DNA from: Bartonella sp. MM73XJBT.G | GTDB taxonomy: Bacteria; Pseudomonadota; Alphaproteobacteria; Rhizobiales; Rhizobiaceae | Length of the DNA stretch: 64,000 bases | Assembly: GCF_028618435.1 (NCBI RefSeq) | Contig: NZ_JAQISW010000004.1 | Span: 62,001-126,000 of the forward strand | Direction: 5' to 3' | Part shown: one piece after another, positions 51,958-60,861 of the stretch | Position numbering within the stretch: the first letter of the stretch is position 1 | How the letters are laid out: every line of letters begins with the position of its first letter | Program-made: the position numbers and the translations under genes | Notes under the pieces: model-generated | Seen by the model: only the letters and a program-made list of their open reading frames with translations | What the model was told of the DNA's origin: nothing | Database searches by the model: none

Positions 51958-52287
51958 ATGAACATAAAATATTTTATTACAGCTTTTGCTACTCTTTCTT
52001 CAATCTCTTTTGCTCAAGGAGCGAGCCTTTTGTCTTCTCACAAGTTTATAGAGGGCATATCTGCTGTTGTTCTTTCTAAAGATCTTTTTTTTAGAGAACA
52101 GTTGAGCAAGATCTTATCTGAAGTTGTTCAAATGGAACTTTCTTGCATAAATAACAGCCAATTCATAACAGCAGCGAAGTTAGTACCTGTGTCACATTCT
52201 GGTAAAAAAAGGTTTCAAAAACCTAAAAAAGGATCAGGAAAAGGCAAACGACCAAACTTATTCGCACGAAGTCCAATGAGTTATTAA
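51958..52287 (+). CDS. Small exported basic protein with Hbp-like signal peptide
   Basis: I do not recognise the mature protein. The ATG at 51958 has GAGG about 8 nt upstream; the frame is open from 51907 but lacks a ribosome-binding site there. The signal peptide (MNIKYFITAFATLSSISFAQG) resembles those of the porin genes downstream (MNIKWLITASAF), also at the DNA level. The mature ~88 residues contain one cysteine and end in a Lys/Gly-rich tail (GKKRFQKPKKGSGKGKRPN). It could be a chimera of an Hbp signal sequence with other DNA, or a small secreted protein in its own right. No porin-type C-terminal Phe is present. Confidence 0.55.
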   Translation: MNIKYFITAFATLSSISFAQGASLLSSHKFIEGISAVVLSKDLFFREQLSKILSEVVQMELSCINNSQFITAAKLVPVSHSGKKRFQKPKKGSGKGKRPNLFARSPMSY

Positions 52288-53760
52288 AAAGTAAGAAAGC
52301 AACACCAGAGAGTCTATGTCTGGGAATTGAATAAAGGAGATATTGTTTATCGCTTTAAAACAAGGGGAGTTATTTATTTGCGAAGGGTATTATGATTATC
52401 TGCAGGGAATGAATGGTCCTGTTCGGAAAAGATAAGAGTAGGGAGGTTTTGGTGAAAGAATACAGTGGAGAATGGCGCTGGCTCGTTATAAATTTCATTG
52501 AATTATATAACGTGGAGATTTTGGATTACTCTATTATGTATGTCGCAAATTCTCTCATTTGAAGTTTGGTTATATAAAGGCATATAAATCTCCTTTATCT
52601 AAGTGTTTTTAGGATACGAGGTGGATTAAGAAATAGGATTTGGTCCAGATGTGGTCCATACGCCCTTGAGTTAAGTAAATCACATGAGCGGGAAACCAAG
52701 GCAAGCCCGCGTTTGGCAAGAATCTAGGTTGTTGCAGATAGAATCTGAAGAAGATTTTTCCTCAAAATCGAGGAGGAGTCCTGTAGTGAAGTGTAAAAAA
52801 CTTTATTTTAATGTTAAACTTTTGATTTTTATTGGCAGGTTTCAATTATAGATAAAATATTCTTTATTGATCTCTGATTTAAAATATCAAAGAGCTTTTC
52901 TATCAAATTCATGATTTTTAAAGCAAGGCTTTGTTTAAAAACTTTAAGAAAAAATTCTTATTTTTTCAGCTTTAGGGAGAGTTTTTATACAAGTTTCAAT
53001 ATTTATCATACCGGTTGTTTGTTATGAGTCTTTTTTTTCAATTAGTTTATAAAGAGTATGAAATTGAGCGTAGACAAAGAAGGCTGAAGTTTTGAAAAAA
53101 GAATTTCTATGGGGTTGAGATAAAAAATGGCCAATCTTTCAAAAACAATAAATGCTTAAAGCAAAAACAAAGAGCGGGTAAATTAAATGTGATCTTATTG
53201 CAATCCATAAACTATTCGAAACTTTGTTTATGTGCGTATACATCCTATATAATAAAAAAACTCTCAAAGAGCTATGCGCATTTTGTCTTGCAAATAATGA
53301 ACTAAATACATTGTTTGTATAAATTTATCTGTATGAATTTAAATGGCTCAGTTGCATTTGGCTTGTTCTCAAGATCGTAATAGTTTTCTCACTGTCCTTG
53401 ATATTAAGAACTCTCATAAGAAGTCATTTTTAATTTTTCTGAAATAATTCTACACACACACGTGCTCGTTTCTAGTATGGAGGTGGGTAATTTGGGTTAC
53501 TTTCAATAAAATGATTGAAGATGAGAGCATCTTCAATATTACAGAAGAAAAGATAATTTTTTCATTATAATCAAGAGGCTATCTTTCCATAGACAATAGC
53601 ACATGCTTTCTACGGTGATGACATAGTTTTTTTTGAAAAGTTCATAAAGAAGAAAAAATTTAGCGAGAGGAACGCATTTATGCATGGGCATCGCTTCATT
53701 CTCATTGACGACAGATCAAGTAATTAAGAGCACTTTGATTGGATTTTTGTTTTTTTTATG
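52288..53760. other. Long region without recognisable genes
   Basis: Nearly 1.5 kb with no long open frame, RNA gene or CRISPR. A short open stretch from about 52452 (reading KEYSGEWRWLVINFIELYN) and another near 52670 (LELSKSHERETKASPRLARI) look protein-like but end in stops, so they may be decayed gene pieces; I cannot name them. Confidence 0.45.
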
Positions 53761-53781
53761 AGTGTATCATTTTTGCTACAG
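53761..53781 (+). promoter_or_regulatory. Conserved upstream motif of Hbp gene 1
   Basis: Contains TGTATCATTTTTGCTACAG, shared with the other three intact Hbp genes (consensus TGTGWCATTTTTRCTACAG). It ends 67 bp before the ATG at 53849. In Bartonella quintana a conserved H-box upstream of hbp genes is bound by the iron response regulator Irr; this motif is a candidate for it, which is an inference. Confidence 0.65.
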
Positions 53782-53848
53782 ATATCTGAAGTTTGAGCTC
53801 TATATGGAATGACGTGTTCAAATAAATATTCAGCTATGGAGAAAAAAT

Positions 53849-54682
53849 ATGAATATAAAATGGTTAATAACAGCTTCTGCTTTCGTTTTTGTTTCAGTTT
53901 CAGCGGCGCAAGCAGCAGATGTTATTGTTCCCCCAAATCCAACACCGGTTGCTCCCGTTATTGTTGCTCCAACTTTTTCTTGGACTGGTTTTTATATTGG
54001 TGGGCAGATTGGTGGTTTTTCGGGTAAAACGAAGATGGATATTCTCGCTAAAGGACAAAAGATTCCAGTAAGTGATGATTATTTGCCTAAACTATCTGGT
54101 TTTATGGGTGGTATTTACGGAGGTTCCAATATTGATCTCGGCAACGGCCTTATTTTAGGTGTCGATACAGATATCATGTGGTCTAATAAAGATGACACAA
54201 AGACAGGAAAAACATATGTCATTGTCCCAGGTCATATCAATTACATTAACAAGATGTTAAAAGACGCTGCAATTAATATTGGTGAAAATGCACTTAAAGC
54301 AGGTGTTAAACGAACACACAGCTTCACTTTTAAAGAAAAGTGGGCTGGTGCAACGCGGGTACGTATTGGTTTTGCGGCTGAACGTATTATGCCTTATGTT
54401 GCTGGTGGTATTGCCTATACACAGCTTCAAGATACTGCATCGATTTCAATAACAGACAAAGATTCAGACAAAGTCATAGCTTCTGGTACTCTGTCTGATG
54501 AGACAAAGACTCTTGTTGGTTATACCCTTGGGGCTGGTGTTGATTTAGCCATGACCAATAATATTATTGTCCGTGCGGAATATCGTTACTCCGATTTTGG
54601 TAAAAAGAAATTCTCAAATGATAAATATGAGACTTCTTACAAAACCAATGATTTCCGTGTTGGTGTTGCTTACAAATTCTAA
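53849..54682 (+). CDS. Hbp/Omp25-Omp31 family outer-membrane beta-barrel protein 1
   Basis: This 277-residue precursor belongs to the Omp25/Omp31-like porin family that includes the Bartonella hemin-binding proteins HbpA-E. The signal peptide ends AAQA (mature ADVIVPPNP). The mature protein opens with the conserved SWTGFYIGGQIGG strand and closes with VRAEYRYSDFGKKKF and DFRVGVAYKF, the C-terminal Phe needed for barrel assembly. The middle (about 100-165) is variable and would form surface loops. GGAGAAA precedes the ATG. An upstream shared motif and its own terminator make it a single-gene unit. Paralogue letter cannot be assigned. Confidence 0.9.
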   Translation: MNIKWLITASAFVFVSVSAAQAADVIVPPNPTPVAPVIVAPTFSWTGFYIGGQIGGFSGKTKMDILAKGQKIPVSDDYLPKLSGFMGGIYGGSNIDLGNGLILGVDTDIMWSNKDDTKTGKTYVIVPGHINYINKMLKDAAINIGENALKAGVKRTHSFTFKEKWAGATRVRIGFAAERIMPYVAGGIAYTQLQDTASISITDKDSDKVIASGTLSDETKTLVGYTLGAGVDLAMTNNIIVRAEYRYSDFGKKKFSNDKYETSYKTNDFRVGVAYKF

Positions 54683-54705
54683 CAGATGGTAAATTAAATA
54701 ACAAA

Positions 54706-54740
54706 GAGGCTCTATCTCTGATAGAGCCCCTATCATTTTA
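54706..54740 (+). terminator. Intrinsic terminator of Hbp gene 1
   Basis: A 9-bp perfect stem GGCTCTATC/GATAGAGCC with a 3-nt loop lies about 25 bp after the stop codon, followed by a pyrimidine-rich stretch ending in TTTT. Confidence 0.75.
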
Positions 54741-54942
54741 ATGTTGCTATATTATCACACATTCCATATTTTATCGTAGATATGAAAAAGTATTATTAGG
54801 ATTTTATTAAAAAAAATTATAAACAAAAAAACAAAAATTATATTTAAAATCAAAAAGTTATTTATATTCACAGTTTATAGTTTCCCGTACAAAACAAAAT
54901 TATGAAGTGATTGTATCTTCGGCAAACTCTCCATTTCCTGTG

Positions 54943-54963
54943 ACTGTGTCATTTTTACTACAG
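54943..54963 (+). promoter_or_regulatory. Conserved upstream motif of Hbp gene 2
   Basis: Contains TGTGTCATTTTTACTACAG, ending 56 bp before the ATG at 55020. Same motif as upstream of the other Hbp genes; candidate Irr/H-box or core promoter element. Confidence 0.65.
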
Positions 54964-55019
54964 CTTTTCTCCGTGTTATCTTGTAGCACTGTGCTCATAA
55001 TAAATTAGGAGCAAAGTTT

Positions 55020-55856
55020 ATGAATATAAAATCTTTAGTAACAACTTCTGTTATCGCTATAGCTGCAGCTTCTGCAGCACAAGCTGCTGATGTTATCATC
55101 CCTCGTGAAACAGCCCCAGCAGTGATTACAGCAGCCCCTGCCTATTCTTGGACAGGTTTTTATCTTGGTGCTCAGATTGGTAGTCGTTCAATGAAAACTG
55201 ACAAAGGTTCTAGCACTTTAGGTTATCACGATCTTAAGCTTTCCGGTATGCTCGGCGGCCTATACACAGGTTACAATGTTGATCTCGGCAATGGTGTGAT
55301 CTTCGGCTTGGATACAGATGTCTCTTTTATTGGTAAAAAAGACACAATTAACTCCCCTACAATGGCTGTTGGATTTGGAAAAAGTGTTGATGAAATTAAT
55401 AAACTCCTTGATGATGCTAAGATCGAAAGGAAAAATGGTCTAACAGTTGCAGGTTCGGATGAATACGTCGAAAGTATTACTATGAAAGAAAAGTGGTCTG
55501 GAGCGACCCGTGTTCGCATTGGTTTTGCTGCTGATCGTATCATGCCTTATATCGCTGGTGGTGTTGCCTATACGCAGATGCAGGGCATCTCAGCACTTGA
55601 AGTGAAAAAAAATAGTTTGTTGTCTGCAGAGGACAATGGTGGTAAACTTATTGCTTCTGGTAACGTATATGATGAAACAAAGACTCTCGTTGGTTTCACC
55701 CTTGGTGCTGGTGTTGACTTCGCAATGACAGACAATGTTCTGTTGCGGGCTGAATACCGTTACTCAGACTATGGTAAAAAGAAATACTTTAAAGACACAG
55801 CTGAACTTCAATACAAAACCAACGATTTCCGCGTAGGTGTTGCATACAAGTTCTAA
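55020..55856 (+). CDS. Hbp/Omp25-Omp31 family outer-membrane beta-barrel protein 2
   Basis: A 278-residue precursor. The signal peptide ends AAQA (mature ADVIIPRETAPA), and the barrel begins SWTGFYLGAQIGS. Conserved barrel blocks GATRVRIGFAADRIMPYIAGG and AEYRYSDYGKKKYF precede the C-terminal DFRVGVAYKF. It differs from paralogue 1 mainly in the loop between residues 60 and 165. A TTAGGAGC ribosome-binding site lies before the ATG. Members of this family bind heme at the surface of Bartonella and may also act as porins; heme binding by this copy is inferred. Confidence 0.9.
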   Translation: MNIKSLVTTSVIAIAAASAAQAADVIIPRETAPAVITAAPAYSWTGFYLGAQIGSRSMKTDKGSSTLGYHDLKLSGMLGGLYTGYNVDLGNGVIFGLDTDVSFIGKKDTINSPTMAVGFGKSVDEINKLLDDAKIERKNGLTVAGSDEYVESITMKEKWSGATRVRIGFAADRIMPYIAGGVAYTQMQGISALEVKKNSLLSAEDNGGKLIASGNVYDETKTLVGFTLGAGVDFAMTDNVLLRAEYRYSDYGKKKYFKDTAELQYKTNDFRVGVAYKF

Positions 55857-55888
55857 TTTCGTAAATAACGTAATTAATACAAGAAATA

Positions 55889-55920
55889 TAAAGGTCTCGT
55901 TTAACGAGGCCTTTATTTTA
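55889..55920 (+). terminator. Intrinsic terminator of Hbp gene 2
   Basis: A 10-bp stem AAAGGTCTCG/CGAGGCCTTT (one G-U pair) with a 5-nt loop, followed by ATTTTATT. It lies about 33 bp after the stop. Confidence 0.8.
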
Positions 55921-56129
55921 TTATTTATCTTATTATATTGTAAAAGCTCTAGTATTAAAAGCGATAGGCGCATATAAAACTTCCCACATGAGGTGTTTAT
56001 GTGAGATGAATATTCTTGAGTAGAGCTTGCCTCTAGAGTCATCTCGACTTAGGAGGCATCTTTCCATGAGTCACAGGAATATTTTTAGACAGAATTAGTC
56101 TACACTGTTCTTTAAAGCAGAATATGAAT

Positions 56130-56345
56130 CACTGAAACGATGACGATAGTTTGTTACAACATTATAGGCGGTGGCATTAACTTCACAATGACAGACAATG
56201 TTTTGCTACATACACAACACCGTCACTTAGATTTTGGTAAGAAGCAATTTGTAAAAAATTATCCGAAACTAGGCGACAAAGCCCATGACTTCCGTGTTGG
56301 AGTTCTTACAAGTTCTAATTTCGTCAAAAGAGCAATTATGAATAC
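56130..56345 (+). pseudogene. 3' remnant of an Hbp gene
   Basis: The segment matches the 3' end of the intact Hbp genes: GGCGGTGGCATTAACTTC, then ATGACAGACAATGTTTTGCT, then GATTTTGGTAAGAAGCAATT and GACTTCCGTGTTGGAGTT. Translated it reads TMTDNVLLHTQHRHLDFGKK and HDFRVGVL, with the conserved AEYRYSD replaced and the final barrel strand broken, so it lacks the terminal Phe. There is no signal peptide, upstream motif or N-terminal part. It is a dead fragment between paralogues 2 and 3. Confidence 0.8.
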
Positions 56346-56424
56346 AAAGTATTAATAAAAAATTAAATTTCCAAGAAGTTTTTACCTTTAATAAAACCGC
56401 TGTTTTCTGGGCTTTTTATTTATA

Positions 56425-56445
56425 ATTGTGACATTTTTACTACAG
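56425..56445 (+). promoter_or_regulatory. Conserved upstream motif of Hbp gene 3
   Basis: Contains TTGTGACATTTTTACTACAG, ending 54 bp before the ATG at 56500. It matches the consensus shared by all four intact Hbp genes. Confidence 0.65.
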
Positions 56446-56499
56446 CTTTTTGCTCTGTAACTTTGTAAGATCATTTATAGTTAATTTAGGAGCAAAATT

Positions 56500-57384
56500 A
56501 TGAATATAAGATTTTTAATGGCAACTTCTGTTGTCACGTTGGTTTCAGTTTCTGCAGCAAATGCAGCTGATGTTATAATTCCTCATGAAGTTGCACCAGC
56601 AGTGGTTACAGCCCCATCATTCTCTTGGACAGGTTTTTATATCGGTGGTCAAATTGGCAATTTTTCGAGTAAAACCAAAGTAACTATTCCAGGAGAAGAC
56701 AAAGAGCTTTTCAAAAAAGATAATACACCAAGTCCTTCTGGTTTCATGGGGGGTATTTATGCAGGATCTAACGTAGATCTTGGAAATGGTCTTATTCTTG
56801 GTGTTGAAACCGATGCTGTTTGGGCAGACCGTGGAGAATCAAAAACAGCTCGTGAATCGACTCTTACTAAAAAAGATGCAACATTTTTTAATGATGCCCT
56901 TACAAAAGCTAAGGTTGAACTAACAGGACAGCAAAAATTTATAGAGGATGACCAAGTAACGGAAACGCACAGTTACAAAGAAAAATGGTCTGGGGCTACC
57001 CGCGTTCGTATCGGTTTTGCAGCGGTTGACCGCATTATGCCTTATGTTGCTGGAGGTATTGCCTATGCGCAAGTGCAGGGTATTCAATCCGTTGCTGGAA
57101 AAGGAGAGAGAGCTAAAGTTGAGCAGAAAGCTGATGGGGGTGAAGAGTTACCAGAAGTAAATAAGCAAACTATAGATTTGACAGGTGGTACTTGGGCTGA
57201 TGACACGAAGACAATGGTTGGTTTCACTATTGGTGGTGGCGTTGACTTTGCAATGACAGACAATATTCTGTTGCGTGCTGAATACCGTTACTCCGATTTT
57301 GGTAAAAAGAAATTCGCAAACGATACACGTGAATTCAATTACAAAACCAATGATTTCCGTGTTGGTGTTGCATACAAATTCTAA
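56500..57384 (+). CDS. Hbp/Omp25-Omp31 family outer-membrane beta-barrel protein 3
   Basis: A 294-residue precursor with signal peptide ending NAA or ANA (mature ADVIIPHEVAPA). The first strand SWTGFYIGGQIGN, the GATRVRIGFAAVDRIMPYVAGG block and the C-terminal DFRVGVAYKF are conserved; AAVDR carries one extra residue relative to the AADR of paralogue 2. Two loops are longer than in paralogues 1 and 2: around residues 110-165 and the charged segment KGERAKVEQKADGGEELPEV near 205-225. Own upstream motif and own terminator. Surface exposure of the loops and heme binding are inferred from family. Confidence 0.9.
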   Translation: MNIRFLMATSVVTLVSVSAANAADVIIPHEVAPAVVTAPSFSWTGFYIGGQIGNFSSKTKVTIPGEDKELFKKDNTPSPSGFMGGIYAGSNVDLGNGLILGVETDAVWADRGESKTARESTLTKKDATFFNDALTKAKVELTGQQKFIEDDQVTETHSYKEKWSGATRVRIGFAAVDRIMPYVAGGIAYAQVQGIQSVAGKGERAKVEQKADGGEELPEVNKQTIDLTGGTWADDTKTMVGFTIGGGVDFAMTDNILLRAEYRYSDFGKKKFANDTREFNYKTNDFRVGVAYKF

Positions 57385-57423
57385 TTTCATAAAAATGCAA
57401 TTATAAACACAAAATAAACTTCT

Positions 57424-57458
57424 CAGAGGCTCTGTCATAGACAGAGCCTCTGTTTTTT
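57424..57458 (+). terminator. Intrinsic terminator of Hbp gene 3
   Basis: A 13-bp perfect stem CAGAGGCTCTGTC/GACAGAGCCTCTG with a 3-nt ATA loop and a run of six T, about 40 bp after the stop. Confidence 0.9.
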
Positions 57459-57714
57459 CTTTTGCTATATTATTACACATCCTATATTTTATTTACGGAT
57501 GTAAAAAGATACTCTTCAGATTTTCTTAAAAGTTTCTCATAAACAAGAGATAATAATTCCGCTGTAAGATCAACATTTTATCTATGTTTATAACATACAA
57601 TTTCTTATACAAAATAAAACTATGCAGTGATTTTATTTTGGATCATTCTCCATTTTTTATGATTATATTATTTCACGACAAGGCTTCTTCATTTAAACTT
57701 ATAACACAGTGCTC
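57459..57714. other. Intergenic region after Hbp gene 3
   Basis: AT-rich, no gene recognised. Unlike the spacers before the intact paralogues it carries no copy of the conserved upstream motif. Confidence 0.4.
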
Positions 57715-58095
57715 ATAAATAATTACCCAATTAAAAAATCCATTAAGATCTTTAAGAAAGTTTTTAGCTATTGCTGGTGTTTCTTTACGATGCTCAATAC
57801 CAACAACTATAATACATCTCTTATTAATTACTTGGTATGAAATATTGCCTATTGTACATCAGAATGAGTTCTCTCTATCTTTTGGTAAATTTAGAGAGGC
57901 TATGCGATCAAATTCAAGTTTAGATTTAATGTTCTTACCCCATCTGCCGATAGAAAAGAAAGGGATCATGCCACCGCTTTGGGGAGAGAGCTTGTAGATT
58001 TTTTTAGTTAGAGGATTAAAGTCGTACGCATTGGCAATAAAAAGAAAAATAGCAAATCTCTTCAAAAGAGATGTTTTCGGCACTTTTATTACCAA
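57715..58095 (-). pseudogene. Interrupted small gene of unknown function
   Basis: On the minus strand a frame beginning MVIKVPKTSLLKRFAIFLFI at 58095 runs 78 codons to a TGA at 57859-57861, then continues open in the same frame with protein-like sequence (CTIGNISYQVINKRCIIVVG, then IEHRKETPAIAKNFLKDLNG) to about 57715. One nonsense change therefore splits a protein of about 125 residues. The N-terminus resembles a signal or membrane segment. I do not recognise the family. Confidence 0.45.
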
Positions 58096-58469
58096 TACAA
58101 GTGTTCATCATAGTTTTTTGAAGTTCGTCATAAGAAAAAACATATTTTTTGCTATAGTAGCAATTATAAATTTATCATTATTGTTTTTTATTTCATGTGC
58201 AATTTCCCTATAGCGAAATCACACTTTTGTTCTTAAATATTTGTTTTTATTGTAGAAAGAGGAGGGATGTCTTCAGGGATTCTCGTATTTTCGCAAATAT
58301 AGGTTAATCTACAAATCTCGGTATATCTAGAAATCTTAACTTTACGTAGACTTCAGGATTTCCTTAAACTTGACCACAGAATTTAGAATAAAGATGTATT
58401 TTTACATTATCATAAACACGAGCATAATCATACTCTCAGTAATTATCATTATAAGATAGTTTTCTTCTT
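58096..58469. other. Low-coding region
   Basis: No gene recognised. Near 58440 the word GTAATTATCATTATAA matches the boundary word of the dispersed integrase-derived repeat, so another repeat end may lie here. Confidence 0.4.
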
Positions 58470-58565
58470 TTCAATATAACCACCTAGATCATCAGCCTTG
58501 ATATAACCAAAATCACTTAAGGCACGAAAGTGGTGTAAAGTAATGCCATAAAAAGTAAGGGTTTC
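58470..58565 (-). pseudogene. Phage-type protein fragment (GDLGGYIE-like)
   Basis: Minus-strand translation gives ETLTFYGITLHHFRALSDFG then YIKADDLGGYIEKK before stops. This resembles the N-terminal block of phage-associated hypothetical proteins that carry a G-x-L-x-R-I-x-A-L...GDLGGYIE pattern. The fragment is about 32 codons with no proper start. The family resemblance is from memory and is tentative. Confidence 0.35.
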
Positions 58566-58914
58566 ATTCGTAAATTGGTATTTTTGCAGACTCTTGTTTA
58601 TTAACAGGTATAGTTTTATTTACTATGTTGGAAGGCATTTTAGTGTTTTTTGATATAGTTTTCATAGCGAAATCATTGTCGTGATTTAAATTTCCCATTA
58701 AGCCTCTATAAGAGTTGCTGGTGCTAGAAAACATGACATATAGTCCGTTACTATGCTGTTTTATTGTCAATTAACTTATGCACTTCTTAAATATTTTTTT
58801 CAAATCGATAGCTTAAAAATGCCCTCTATTTTTGTCAGTTTTATCTATCAATTTTTATAGCTATAATTTTCTATAAATGGCTTGTGTATTTTTTTAAATT
58901 TTTGCTTTTTATAA

Positions 58915-60372
58915 GATGAGAAATATTCTTATTCAAGCGCCTTAACGCCTAAAAGCATTACAACGCCTTCTGAAGGAAAGCAGAGAGCACTTTTGGGGAG
59001 TGGATACTGCTTTACCATTCATGCTATTATTGTTGATGGGGTCATGCATATAAAAAAGCGCTCCATAACAGCAGTAACAGATCCTTATGTTGGAAAATGT
59101 ATAGGTCTTGTCGATATCCAGCTCTTGATCAAGCAATTGACCACGGTTTATTTAGATAAAGGCTATGTCACAGCGCGTTTTTATATTCCTGATCAAGACA
59201 TCAAAAACAGTAAGACGCTAAAGTTTGTTGTTGTTGAGGGGAAGCTTTCGGATATTTATTACAATGGTTCACCGGCTTCTCCTTACAATTATGTTGTGTG
59301 GAGTGCTTTTCCGGGTTTGGAAGGGCATATTCTCAATATGCGTGATATTGAACAGGGGCTTGATCAAATCAACAGGCTGATTTCAGGGCATGCTAAAAGT
59401 GAACTCTTACCAGGGCGTGAATAGGGGAGCACCATTGTGAATATTAGCAATCAACCTGGTAAAGCTTTCAAAGTGACTGTTTCCCATGATAATTTAGGAC
59501 AATCCTCAACGGGTTATGCACGTTATCATGCGGGTTTAAAGCTAGAAAATATTTTAGGGATGAATGATGCGTGGGATTTTGGTTATCAACGGAGTCAAAC
59601 AGATTATTGGGGTGGAAGCAAGCAAGAGGGCCACAGCAATAACATTTCAGCAAGTGTAAGTATTCCGTACGGTTATTGGACCTTTGGTTTAAATGGCACT
59701 GTTTATAATTACCAAAGCATTATCCAAGGCAATTTTACAGATATTGAGACGACAGGGGATTCCAGTGAGTTACACGCCAGTATAAGCAGGGTTCTCCACC
59801 GCGATAGTGTTTCCTTGACAACTTTGAATTTAGGGCTTTCCTACAAAAGAACCAACAATTACCTTCTTGGGAATAAGATTGAAGTGGGGAGTCGTCAATA
59901 TAGTGTTGCCAATTTTGGGATTTCGCATTCGCGCCAGATGTTAGGGGGAACTTGGACTTTTGATGCCAGTTATTTGCAAGGACTTCCCTTTTTTCATTCA
60001 GTCAAGAAACATGCGCCAGGAGCGGGGGATGCAGAGCCTCAATTTGCCAAATTTACCGGTACAATCAGTGTCATGACGCCTTTTAAGGTAAGGGGCTTTG
60101 ACTTCATATTGAGCAATCTTTTGAGTGGTCAATATTCACCGCATAATTTATTAGCGACAGAGCAGATATCTTTGGGGGCTTCCAATGTTCGTGGCACGCG
60201 TGAGAGTTTGCTTTTTGGTAATAACGTTTTTTTTAGTCGGAATGATTTGATGCTGCGTACCATTCTGTGGCACAACAACAACGGGGTTCTTAAAAAAGTT
60301 TTTGGGAAAACGTCGCCCTTATGTGGGTTTGGACTATGGTCGTGTTTTTGCACAACCTTTGTATAGTTTTAT
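58915..60372 (+). pseudogene. FhaC/ShlB-type two-partner secretion transporter, main part (pseudogene)
   Basis: The frame encodes a TpsB outer-membrane transporter, the pore that exports filamentous haemagglutinin-type proteins. The N-terminal POTRA region is clear (DKGYVTARFYIPDQDI, LKFVVVEGKLSDIYYNG), and the barrel carries the VRGTRES motif and the late GLDYGRVF motif. Defects: no start codon or signal peptide upstream (the frame opens after a TAA at 58912), an in-frame amber TAG at 59422-59424 in LLPGRE*GSTIV, and a frameshift near 60300 in an A/T run so that GKRRPYVGLDYGRVFAQP is read in another frame. At about 60372 the gene is interrupted by repeat copy 3. No haemagglutinin partner gene is present in the window. 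Confidence 0.85.
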
Positions 60373-60614
60373 AAGCTGGCACCATCGTTATATTTTCTAG
60401 CTCCCAATGTTGCCAGGCCTTGCATTAAGACGGTTCATAAGAGCTATTTTAGCCTTTTCTTATATAGTTTTTCCTACACGCTAGCCTCGCTTTTGACGTG
60501 CAAGAAAATGGTTTTTATTGATTTAAGATAAACAGATTTGAAATAAGAGAATCTTACGATATTTGAAATTCTCATTCAACATATAAAACAGTAAATTATC
60601 ATTATAAATCAATT
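60373..60614 (-). repeat. Dispersed integrase-derived repeat, copy 3, inserted in the FhaC-like pseudogene
   Basis: This is the shortest copy. On the minus strand it holds only the very start of the integrase remnant (AAGAGCTATTTTAGCC... reading back to AATGCAAGGCCTGGCAACA and ATGGTGCCAGCTT), then the shared flank with TTGACGTGCAAG, AAATAAGAGAATCTTACGAT and the boundary word ATTATCATTATAAATCA. FhaC-like coding sequence lies on both sides, so the boundaries of an insertion event are visible here: about 60372 and about 60614. Confidence 0.7.
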
Positions 60615-60813
60615 TATTGTCATGAATGAACAGCTTTCCGATTGGACAGTGAATGTCAAGCTTTCAGGGAGCATGATTTCTCTTGATGCCAGTTATTCCA
60701 GTATTTTCTGGAGTGCCGTCAAGCATAAAAAGTCAGACACGTTTTTTGCGTTTTTGTTTTTTGTGATTTCAGATACAAATAAAACATCAAAGATAGACCA
60801 TGTTAGTAAATAG
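60615..60813 (+). pseudogene. FhaC/ShlB-type transporter, 3' end (separated by the repeat)
   Basis: The frame reads LSDWTVNVKLSGSMISLDAS then YSSIFWSAVKHKKSDTFFAF, which looks like the last barrel strands of a TpsB transporter and fits directly after the part that ends at 60372. It has lost its upstream part to the inserted repeat and the terminal Phe is not cleanly followed by a stop. Confidence 0.6.
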
Positions 60814-60861
60814 ATGAAATTTTGATGGTCCTTGGGTAAAAAAGCCAATGATTGTTTTTTT

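Noticed and set aside
58993-59424. Separate short gene with a TTG start encoding a POTRA domain
   Set aside because: It continues in the same frame past the TAG into the barrel part, so it is better read as one broken transporter gene.
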